Positions 1 to 4,204 of a stretch of 10,283 bases of DNA are shown piece by piece (the first letter of the stretch is position 1; the number at the start of each line of letters is the position of its first letter). Origin of the DNA: Ruminococcus sp. (GTDB lineage: Bacteria > Bacillota > Clostridia > Oscillospirales > Ruminococcaceae); the NCBI GenBank assembly GCA_024697705.1, contig JAILFF010000222.1:1-10283 (forward strand), read 5' to 3'. The position numbers and the translations under genes were made by a program. Below the pieces are notes generated by a model, which saw only the letters and a list, made by a program, of their open reading frames with translations, made no database searches and was not told the DNA's origin.

Positions 1-532
1 CGCAGATGCCGCCTACCATGTGGATAGCGCAGGAGCCCGAAAGATCATGGAAGCCGAGCTGTGCGAGCCAGCCGCCGCCCCAGATCCAGTGCGCTTCGAT
101 CGGGTATATCAGAGCGCTGATGACGCCCGAGTATACGCAGTAAGAAAGGAACTTGGTGCGTTCTGCCATAGCGCCCGAAACGATGGTAGCGGTCGTCGCG
201 CAGAACACGAGGTTGAATACGAACTGATCCCATGCGAAGTTTTCGTAAGTCGTGAAGATATCGAATCCGGGCTTTCCGATCAGACCCGCAACGTCCTCAC
301 CGAACAGAAGACCGAAGCCTATGCCGATGAACGCTACCGTTCCGATACAGAAGTCCATAAGGTTCTTCATAATGATGTTGCCCGAGTTCTTCGCTCTTGT
401 GAAGCCTGTCTCCACCATCGCGAAGCCTGCCTGCATAAAGAATACCAGTGCCACGGCTATCATAAACCACACGCCGAACACCGTTTTATCGGTCGTTTGC
501 GTGACCTGCGTAATAATTTCCTGTACGTCCAT
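1..532 (-). CDS. amt: Ammonium transporter Amt, 5' part (runs off the left edge)
   Basis: Encodes the N-terminal 177 residues of an Amt/MEP/Rh-family membrane channel that takes up ammonium. The signature AGFAMVETGFTRAKN lies near residues 35-49. It is followed by hydrophobic segments, the conserved YPIEAHWIWGGGWLAQLGFHD stretch written here only in part (IEAHWIWGGGW), and SGSCAIHMVGG, matching the family's D-x-AG-x-x-x-VH-x-x-GG region. The rest of the roughly 400-450-residue protein lies outside the window. The ATG at 532 is chosen because GGGAGG (545-540) sits 7 nt upstream; there is no long extension before it. The N-terminus has no signal peptide and goes almost directly into the first membrane helix. 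The gene has its own promoter and a leader of about 150 nt with two terminator-like hairpins, so attenuation control is likely. Family assignment is very secure. Confidence 0.97.
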   Translation of the reverse strand, partial: MDVQEIITQVTQTTDKTVFGVWFMIAVALVFFMQAGFAMVETGFTRAKNSGNIIMKNLMDFCIGTVAFIGIGFGLLFGEDVAGLIGKPGFDIFTTYENFAWDQFVFNLVFCATTATIVSGAMAERTKFLSYCVYSGVISALIYPIEAHWIWGGGWLAQLGFHDLSGSCAIHMVGGIC

Positions 533-559
533 AATTATTCCTCCCACATAGAAAATAGA

Positions 560-599
560 AATGGGGCTCATGAGCCTGATCGTACTCATGCACCCCATT
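560..599 (-). terminator. Second terminator-like hairpin in the amt leader
   Basis: Read on the minus strand, AATGGGGTGCATGAG (599-585) pairs with CTCATGAGCCCCATT (574-560) around a 10-nt loop. One G-A mismatch and one G-U pair interrupt a 15-bp stem. It is followed by TCTATTTTCTAT, which is U-rich. The amt ribosome binding site begins about 15 nt further on. It could terminate transcription or shield the start region; which of these holds is not decidable from sequence. Confidence 0.6.
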
Positions 600-629
600 G
601 TGCAAATATGCTTTATTATTTCCGCGCCG

Positions 630-671
630 AAATAAGAAAGAGCCGCAGAACTTTTCGTTCCGCAGCCCCTT
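630..671 (-). terminator. Leader terminator of amt
   Basis: On the minus strand AAGGGGCTGCGGAAC (671-657) pairs over 15 bp, including several G-U pairs, with GTTCTGCGGCTCTTT (651-637) around a GAAAA loop, followed by CTTATTT. The stem begins about 10 nt after the predicted transcription start, so most transcripts would stop within about 50 nt unless the hairpin is prevented from forming. Its 5' arm overlaps the six-base-loop hairpin at 663-676. Confidence 0.65.
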
Positions 672-676
672 TGCTG
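663..676 (-). promoter_or_regulatory. Hexaloop hairpin competing with the amt leader terminator (ANTAR-target-like)
   Basis: CAGC (676-673) and GCUG (666-663) on the minus-strand RNA enclose the six-base loop AAAGGG, with A at loop position 1 and G at position 4. The 13-mer AGCAAAGGGGCUG differs at only the last base from the AGCAANGRRGCUY motif known for ANTAR-antiterminated leaders of Firmicutes. Forming it uses the first bases of the terminator's 5' arm, so the two folds exclude each other. Only one such hairpin is visible here, whereas characterised ANTAR targets have two, so the identification is tentative. Confidence 0.45.
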
Positions 677-687
677 TTTACAAGCTA

Positions 688-716
688 AGTATACACCCGA
701 TTTTGCAAATTGTCAA
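688..716 (-). promoter_or_regulatory. Promoter of amt
   Basis: On the minus strand TTGACA (716-711), a 17-bp spacer and TATACT (693-688) form a near-consensus vegetative promoter. The start is predicted near 681, giving a leader of about 150 nt before the amt ATG. Confidence 0.85.
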
Positions 717-747
717 GAGGTTTTTGTAAAATTATAAAAGTTTGTGA

Positions 748-768
748 AAATCGTCCGATTTAAAGTGC
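748..768 (+). promoter_or_regulatory. Single copy of the GTCYGATTT box upstream of the amt promoter
   Basis: GTCCGATTTAAAGTGC (753-768) matches 11 of 16 positions of the box GTCTGATTTTTAGGGT found upstream of gdhA. It also lies in a small inverted repeat, AAATCG-TC-CGATTT (748-761). It stands 36 bp upstream of the amt -35 box, in inverted orientation to it, as box B1 does relative to the regulator promoter (26 bp; one helical turn different). No good 21-bp partner is visible, so this is the weakest member of the set. Confidence 0.35.
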
Positions 769-799
769 TGACACGAGATAATTATATCCCGAATTTACA

Positions 800-930
800 A
801 AGTCCCCGAGATCATCGAACAAGGCACCGCAAAAATCAGACATTTCGCTTTTCCGACTGTACTGTTAAATGGGGATCGGTATAAGCAAAGGCGCTGCATC
901 ACGCGGATACAGCGCCCTTCTGTTTTGTTC
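800..930 (+). repeat. Element A: second copy of the regulator's upstream element
   Basis: This stretch resembles 2916-3066 (element B). Shared blocks are AAGTCCCCGA at the left end, CGAACAAG, AAAAATCAGACATTT (15 of 15 bases) and AAGCAAAGGCGCTG followed by a hairpin and CCTT-TGTTTTGTT. Offsets within the left half are identical, while the distance from the TCAGACATT block to the hairpin is 21 bp shorter than in B, because the promoter segment of B is missing. On the minus strand it carries the pair of boxes GTCTGATTTTTGCGGT (841-826) and a weaker second one (820-805), 21 bp apart. No plus-strand gene follows. Element A is either a decayed duplicate or a regulator-binding and terminator module serving its neighbours. 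Confidence 0.7.
890..920 (-). terminator. Terminator-like hairpin at the 3' side of the scaffoldin gene
   Basis: GGCGCTG-ATC arms of 11 nt (890-900 and 906-916) enclose a 5-nt loop. Read on the minus strand all eleven positions can pair (one G-U), and TTTGCTTA follows. Read on the plus strand there is one C-A mismatch and TTCTGTTTTG follows. It therefore fits best as the terminator of the scaffoldin gene, which ends at 1009, but may act in both directions. Confidence 0.6.
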
Positions 931-983
931 ATTAAAGAATCGGAAATACTGCGGCTTATTGACTATGACCGAGTGACCTCATC

Positions 984-1012
984 TTGACAAATGTATTTTG
1001 AGCTGTTATTAA
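984..1012 (+). promoter_or_regulatory. Promoter-like sequence antisense to the scaffoldin 3' end
   Basis: TTGACA (984-989), 17 bp and TATTAA (1007-1012) are arranged as a promoter pointing into the 3' end of the scaffoldin gene on the opposite strand. No plus-strand gene follows, and the -10 box overlaps the scaffoldin stop codon, so this may be chance. Confidence 0.3.
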
Positions 1013-2289
1013 GCTTTCCAGCCTGCTACCATCTTCTGAAGGTATATCAGGTCGTTTATATCGAATTCGCCGTTGCCGTCAACATCGGCTACATTCGGAT
1101 CAACGTCAACGCTCCAACCTGCTGCCAGCTTCTGCATCAGCATCAGATCATCAACATCTACCACGTCGTCATTGTTCAGACTGCCGTTGGGGTAATAGAT
1201 TATGGTGAACTCCAGAGTGATCGTTCCGGTGTAATTGCCTATTCCGGTAACAGTGAGCGACGCCGTACCTGCCTCGACATTATTGCTGAACGATGCAGTG
1301 AAATCAGTACCGAAAACAAGCTTTTCATCTTTGTCCGTGACTGTTAATTCGGGGGTCTTTTCCGTTCCGTCGTATTCAAATCTGCGGGAAGAAAGCGTTG
1401 CGATCACATCGGACAGATCCCGAGGCTTTATCTCAAAGGTCTTGGTAACTCTGCCGGAATAATCGCCCATTCCGGTAAGGATAACGGAAGCTGTGCCCGC
1501 ATTTACGTTGTTTTCGTAGGATACTGTGTAATCAACGTTTTCTGCAAGAGTTTTGCCTTCGTCGGAAACTGTTACCGCAGGGGTATACGCCTCGCCCGAG
1601 TAAACGAACTCCGACTCTTCCAATACAGCTTCGGCTGCGGATATATTCTTTGACTCAACGATATCGACCGAACATTCATTTACAGCGGTTGCCACTTCGA
1701 CATTATAGTAGGGTCTGTCTTTTGTTCCGAGGCTTCGTACTACCTTCATGGAATCACGGATAACAGATATTGTGGTGCTTCCCAAAGCGGCGCTATCCTT
1801 AACGTCAAATACCAACTTTCCAAGCAAGCCTTTACTGTAATATACAACGTCATTGCCGTTGGCGTCCACCAAGGTGGCGCTTGCCCACAAATAGCGCACA
1901 TCGCCGTCGTTTATCTCATTGTAGATCGGTTCATGCGGAGATCCTTCAAAGAAATCTTTGTTCTTCCATTTACGTCTTAATTTAAGAACGTTGGTATCGA
2001 AAACAACATCAAAGACCAAGCCGTTGATCCCGGGATTGGAATCGAGATTTATTAAAACGGTGACGGTCCCTCCGGGTGCTGCCGAATCCGATTCGGGTGA
2101 AAGAGTAAGCACGCAGGTGTCGTTCTGTTCGGGTGTTCCGCCGTCAGCATCAAAAAGCTGAGTTTCCGGAACAGCTGTCTGTACCTCGTCCAAGGCGGTT
2201 GCCGAAAGGCTGCCGCACGGAGCAAGCATTAATGCCGCCGCTGTAAATATAGCCGAAATTTTCCTCTTAATTATTCTGTTGCTTAACAT
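1009..2289 (-). CDS. Secreted scaffoldin-like protein: cohesin-like domain, two Ig-like repeats, C-terminal dockerin
   Basis: The 426-residue protein starts with a signal peptide (KRK, then a hydrophobic run to about residue 32, likely cut after SATA). Residues ~59-213 look like a cohesin: SAAPGGTVTVLINLDSNPG, then FDVVFDTNVLKL. Two tandem Ig-like repeats follow (~216-288 and ~290-364), each with a Y-x-G-x-x-x-TP...DYTVSYENNVNAGTAS pattern. A type I-like dockerin ends the protein (~368-426), with two calcium-loop segments (NNDDVVDVDDL and DVDGNGEFDINDL), each followed by LQK-containing helices ending in AGW. Such a protein would be an extracellular adaptor: its dockerin docks onto another scaffoldin and its cohesin accepts a dockerin-bearing protein. 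The ATG at 2289 has AAAGGAAG 8 nt upstream; an in-frame GTG at 2313 overlaps that site and is less likely. LAPC in the signal peptide is not a canonical lipobox. The dockerin is clear; the cohesin is probable. Confidence 0.9.
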   Translation of the reverse strand: MLSNRIIKRKISAIFTAAALMLAPCGSLSATALDEVQTAVPETQLFDADGGTPEQNDTCVLTLSPESDSAAPGGTVTVLINLDSNPGINGLVFDVVFDTNVLKLRRKWKNKDFFEGSPHEPIYNEINDGDVRYLWASATLVDANGNDVVYYSKGLLGKLVFDVKDSAALGSTTISVIRDSMKVVRSLGTKDRPYYNVEVATAVNECSVDIVESKNISAAEAVLEESEFVYSGEAYTPAVTVSDEGKTLAENVDYTVSYENNVNAGTASVILTGMGDYSGRVTKTFEIKPRDLSDVIATLSSRRFEYDGTEKTPELTVTDKDEKLVFGTDFTASFSNNVEAGTASLTVTGIGNYTGTITLEFTIIYYPNGSLNNDDVVDVDDLMLMQKLAAGWSVDVDPNVADVDGNGEFDINDLIYLQKMVAGWKA

Positions 2290-2386
2290 AAAGAACACTT
2301 CCTTTCCGATCACTTACCTGTTCATATTTGTTTTCAATAAAATATGATATATCGTATCTTGTTTCCTACTTGTTTTCCATGACATT

Positions 2387-2415
2387 ATTATATCATATTT
2401 TGTGGAAAGTGTCAA
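2387..2415 (-). promoter_or_regulatory. Promoter of the scaffoldin gene
   Basis: On the minus strand TTGACA (2415-2410), exactly 17 bp, and TATAAT (2392-2387) give a fully consensus vegetative promoter. The start is expected near 2380, leaving a leader of about 90 nt with no obvious terminator. Confidence 0.88.
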
Positions 2416-2429
2416 TATCTAAAACAAAA

Positions 2430-2444
2430 TCTAAACGTTTTCAA
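2430..2444 (-). promoter_or_regulatory. cre-like (CcpA/LacI-family) operator upstream of the scaffoldin promoter
   Basis: On the minus strand TTGAAAACGTTTAGA matches the catabolite-responsive element pattern WTGNAANCGNWNNCW at all defined positions but one (G instead of C near the end). It lies 14 bp upstream of the -35 box. LacI-family operators are built around such a central CG, so carbon-source control of this extracellular protein is plausible. Related TAAA(A)CGTTTT sequences recur at 2589-2602 and 2771-2783. Confidence 0.45.
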
Positions 2445-2528
2445 GAAAAAAATTGTAAAAGTTGCATAAAAACAAAGAGATCCTACCGCGTTTAAAACCG
2501 TCGGTCGATCCTGCCTGACTTTCTGCTT

Positions 2529-2640
2529 CTGTTGAAAAACAACAGTGTTCGCGCCAAAGCACTCCGGTCGGCGGCAAGCAGCACGACAGTAAAACGTTTT
2601 ACGGAAAATACAACGCTAACCGCCCCTGTTTTCGGCTTTC
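2529..2640. repeat. Degenerate tandem repeat, copy 1 (period 183 bp)
   Basis: CAGTG at 2543, GGCAAGC-GCACG near 2573-2585, TAAA(A)CGTTTT near 2590 and a C-rich block near 2621 recur 183 bp later at nearly the same offsets; identity by eye is about 60 percent. This copy includes a perfect 14-bp palindrome, GTAAAACGTTTTAC (2589-2602), and a 6-bp hairpin with an A5 loop (2529-2545). No coding potential was recognised. Confidence 0.5.
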
Positions 2641-2711
2641 TTGTCCTTCGTTTGAATATTATAGTTAAATGTATAATTTATTAGGCACATTTAAACAAGT
2701 ATCTCGCCGCC

Positions 2712-2826
2712 GCCTATTAAAAAAGCAGTGACTCCGCCGAAGAATTATTGTTCGTCGGCAAGCCGCACGGATGTTAAACGTTTTCTGTGATAAAAAACGC
2801 GGTGCTGCCCCCTTTTTTGCCGTATC
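2712..2826. repeat. Degenerate tandem repeat, copy 2 (period 183 bp)
   Basis: This is the second copy of the block at 2529-2640, starting with CAGTG at 2726 and including GTCGGCAAGCCGCACG and TTAAACGTTTTC. It also holds a small imperfect hairpin (CCGCCGAA at 2734-2741 with TTCGTCGG at 2751-2758). Together the two copies fill most of the gene-free stretch 2445-2900; apart from them and element B I see no gene there. A 62-residue minus-strand reading frame across copy 2 is rich in Arg and Cys and has no ribosome binding site, and is not called. Confidence 0.5.
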
Positions 2827-2983
2827 CTCTGCCGTCTTAATAATGCGGTAATACATCTGTTTTTCAGAGTGTTTTTATTATCGCCCGATAGTCGGGGAAT
2901 AGTTCGGAGTTTGCCAAGTCCCCGAAACCGCCGAACAAGATACTATAAAAATCAGACATTTGGCTTAATTAACAGTATGTTCA

Positions 2984-3012
2984 TTGACAATATAAAATAA
3001 TAATGATATATT
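2984..3012 (+). promoter_or_regulatory. Promoter of the AraC-type regulator gene
   Basis: TTGACA (2984-2989), 17 bp, TATATT (3007-3012). The predicted start is near 3020, which is the first base of AAGCAAAGGCGCTG, so the transcript would open directly with the terminator-overlapping motif. Confidence 0.8.
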
Positions 3013-3020
3013 TGATATTA

Positions 3021-3066
3021 AGCAAAGGCGCTGTATCACTGGGATACAGCGCCCTTTTGTTTTGTT
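3021..3066 (+). terminator. Start-proximal terminator with overlapping hexaloop motif, in front of the regulator
   Basis: GGCGCTGTATC (3027-3037) and GATACAGCGCC (3043-3053) form a perfect 11-bp stem with a 5-nt loop, followed by CTTTTGTTTTGTTT. This is a strong intrinsic terminator beginning about 8 nt into the transcript and ending 20 nt before the regulator's start codon. AGCAAAGGCGCTG (3021-3033) overlaps its 5' arm and could instead fold as AGC, loop AAAGGC, GCU, as in the amt leader. That alternative stem is only 3 bp, so protein or ribosome help would be needed. Confidence 0.7.
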
Positions 3067-3086
3067 TAAAGAAAGAGGGGAATGTC

Positions 3087-3854
3087 ATGATCGGGAGTTT
3101 TCGTGTACTTATAGCAGATACGTCGCCCGATGAACGAACCGAGTTCGGGAACATGACTGTGTGGGAAGAAAACGGCTTGGAGATAGCCGCCTGCGTATCA
3201 AACGCCGCCGAAACGATAAAACAGTGCAAAACGGGAAATATCGACCTTGTTTTGTGCTTCAACAAGCCGCCCGTGCTGACGGCTCCCGAAATAATGGCGC
3301 AGGTGCGGCGCACCGCGGGGGATATCCCTTTCATAATCATAAGCCCGTCGGACGATTCGGAATATATGCGCGAGTGTTTTCTGCTCGGAGCCGTGGATTA
3401 TCTCACTCTGCCCGTCAGCGAAACGCGGCTCGCAAGCGCTGTCGAAAGGGCGAAAAAACAGATGAAGGTCTCCGTGATCGACTATGAATACAAAAGAGCC
3501 GCGGACGAATTTTTTTCGGCGGTGGAATTTCCCGACAAAAGCGACAAGTTCGTTTCGGAGTTGAAAAGCTTTATAATGGATTCTTCCAAGATCACCTGCA
3601 CCACCGAATACGCCGCCGACAAATTCGGCTTCAACAAGGACTATTTCGGCAGGCTTTTCAAAGCGAAGGTCGGTATGACATTTGTGGAGTTCTACAAGCG
3701 TTTCCGCGTCTGTTATGCCGAGAGACTGCTTCGGTCGGGCAGATACAAGGTGCGCGAGGTGAGCGAGATGCTGGGCTTCGCATCGGTGGACTATTTCACG
3801 ACCGTTTTCAAGAAGATAACGGGAAAGAAGCCCTCCGACCTGAAAAAATACTGA
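3087..3854 (+). CDS. AraC-family regulator with a degenerate response-regulator receiver domain
   Basis: The 255-residue protein has an N-terminal CheY-like fold (residues ~4-125) and a C-terminal AraC-type double helix-turn-helix (~158-255). The second HTH reads VREVSEMLGFASVDYFTTVF and ends with FKKITGKKPSDLKKY, the typical GF-x-x-x-x-YF...FKK-x-x-G-x-x-P-S signature. The layout is that of YesN-type response regulators. The receiver is atypical: in IDLVLCFNKPP the phosphate-accepting Asp is replaced by Phe58, and in YLTLPV the conserved Lys is replaced by Leu108; Asp11 and Ser86 remain. Phosphorylation is therefore unlikely. No histidine kinase gene lies in the window. AGAGGGG (3074-3080) is 6 nt upstream of the ATG. 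An upstream in-frame ATG at 3003 lies before the promoter's start site and is excluded. The gene sits between element B and gdhA, whose control region carries 21-bp-phased boxes it could bind; that link is inferred. Confidence 0.9.
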   Translation: MIGSFRVLIADTSPDERTEFGNMTVWEENGLEIAACVSNAAETIKQCKTGNIDLVLCFNKPPVLTAPEIMAQVRRTAGDIPFIIISPSDDSEYMRECFLLGAVDYLTLPVSETRLASAVERAKKQMKVSVIDYEYKRAADEFFSAVEFPDKSDKFVSELKSFIMDSSKITCTTEYAADKFGFNKDYFGRLFKAKVGMTFVEFYKRFRVCYAERLLRSGRYKVREVSEMLGFASVDYFTTVFKKITGKKPSDLKKY

Positions 3855-3859
3855 AGGAT

Positions 3860-3896
3860 ATCGGATTTTTAGGGCAAAATGTCTGATAATAAAGGC
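3860..3896 (+). promoter_or_regulatory. Direct-repeat boxes D1-D2 before gdhA promoter P1
   Basis: ATCGGATTTTTAGGGC (3860-3875) and GTCTGATAATAAAGGC (3881-3896) are direct repeats 21 bp apart with 10 of 16 positions identical. The second abuts the -35 box at 3897, the position used by many AraC-family activators. Confidence 0.6.
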
Positions 3897-3925
3897 TTGC
3901 AAATGAGACGGATATGTTATATAAT
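3897..3925 (+). promoter_or_regulatory. gdhA promoter P1
   Basis: TTGCAA (3897-3902), 17 bp, TATAAT (3920-3925). The -10 is perfect and the -35 weak, as expected for an activated promoter. The start is predicted near 3932, giving a leader of about 270 nt that includes both hairpins below. Confidence 0.75.
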
Positions 3926-3977
3926 TGTATACACAAGTTCGATCTTTTTATCCTATTTTTTTGTATACCTGCCCTGT

Positions 3978-4013
3978 GGGAGAAGGCTCATACGAGCTTT
4001 CTCCCTATTTTTT
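3978..4013 (+). terminator. Terminator in the gdhA P1 leader
   Basis: GGGAGAAGGCTC (3978-3989) and GAGCTTTCTCCC (3994-4005) pair over 12 bp (one G-U) with an ATAC loop, followed by TATTTTTT. This is a textbook intrinsic terminator 45 nt after the predicted P1 start and about 190 nt before gdhA. It either ends a short leader RNA or acts as an attenuator. Confidence 0.8.
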
Positions 4014-4028
4014 GCTCAAATACCCATT

Positions 4029-4065
4029 GTCGGAATATTATAGTCCAATGTCTGATTTTTAGGGT
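4029..4065 (+). promoter_or_regulatory. Direct-repeat boxes C1-C2 before gdhA promoter P2
   Basis: GTCGGAATATTATAGT (4029-4044) and GTCTGATTTTTAGGGT (4050-4065) are direct repeats 21 bp apart, 11 of 16 positions identical. C2 matches box D1 at 13 of 16 positions. The pair ends 10 bp before the P2 -35 box, one helical turn further than D1-D2 from P1. Confidence 0.6.
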
Positions 4066-4075
4066 GTTTTTGAAA

Positions 4076-4104
4076 TTGATTTTTCTTTATGTTTATTGTA
4101 TCAT
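4076..4104 (+). promoter_or_regulatory. gdhA promoter P2
   Basis: TTGATT (4076-4081), 17 bp, TATCAT (4099-4104). The predicted start near 4111 lies 4 nt before the hairpin at 4115-4158. It is weaker than P1 in -10 quality but correctly spaced, and it carries the same kind of box pair. Confidence 0.6.
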
Positions 4105-4114
4105 ATTATCAAGG

Positions 4115-4167
4115 CAATGGCGTCTGATAAGCTCAATGAGGAGCTTGGTATGCCATTGTCTGTTTTT
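4115..4167 (+). terminator. Start-proximal terminator-like hairpin in the gdhA leader
   Basis: CAATGGC (4115-4121) pairs with GCCATTG (4152-4158). After an internal loop, AAGCTC (4129-4134) pairs with GAGCTT (4141-4146) around the six-base loop AATGAG, followed by TCTGTTTTTATG. The loop again has A at position 1 and G at position 4. The U-tract ends about 20 nt before the gdhA ribosome binding site, so this could attenuate transcripts from both promoters. Confidence 0.6.
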
Positions 4168-4204
4168 ATGTATTGTCAAAAATGTTGTGGGAGGTAATAC
4201 TGAA

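Larger units (their letters stand above)
2916..3066 (+). repeat. Element B: regulator upstream element, paralogous to element A
   Basis: This is the complete copy of the element also found at 800-930. It contains, in order, a 21-bp-spaced box pair on the minus strand (GTCTGATTTTTATAGT at 2957-2942 and a weaker one at 2936-2921), a promoter (2984-3012), the AGCAAAGGCGCTG motif and a terminator hairpin. Its left edge joins an inverted repeat, TCGGGGA (2893-2899) with TCCCCGA (2919-2925). Confidence 0.7.

Noticed and set aside
546..690. Known glutamine riboswitch (glnA motif) in the amt leader
   Set aside because: The known class is essentially restricted to cyanobacteria and marine phages, and its conserved core is not visible; the hexaloop-terminator reading explains the sequence better.
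2206..2217. Lipoprotein attachment site (LAPC) in the scaffoldin signal peptide
   Set aside because: Pro before Cys does not fit the lipobox, and a normal signal peptidase I site follows.
2290..2313. GTG start for the scaffoldin gene, 8 codons upstream
   Set aside because: The codons overlap the AAAGGAAG ribosome binding site of the ATG at 2289, and the signal peptide begins properly at that ATG.
2665..2856. A 62-residue minus-strand reading frame in the long intergenic region
   Set aside because: It has no ribosome binding site, an Arg- and Cys-rich composition unlike the neighbours, and lies across the degenerate repeat.
3003..3086. Earlier ATG for the AraC-type regulator
   Set aside because: It lies within the promoter spacer, upstream of the predicted transcription start and of the terminator; the ATG at 3087 has a good ribosome binding site.
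3914..4204. In-frame N-terminal extension of gdhA (97 codons)
   Set aside because: It runs through promoter P2 and both leader hairpins, has no ribosome binding site, and GDH relatives start at the ATG at 4205.
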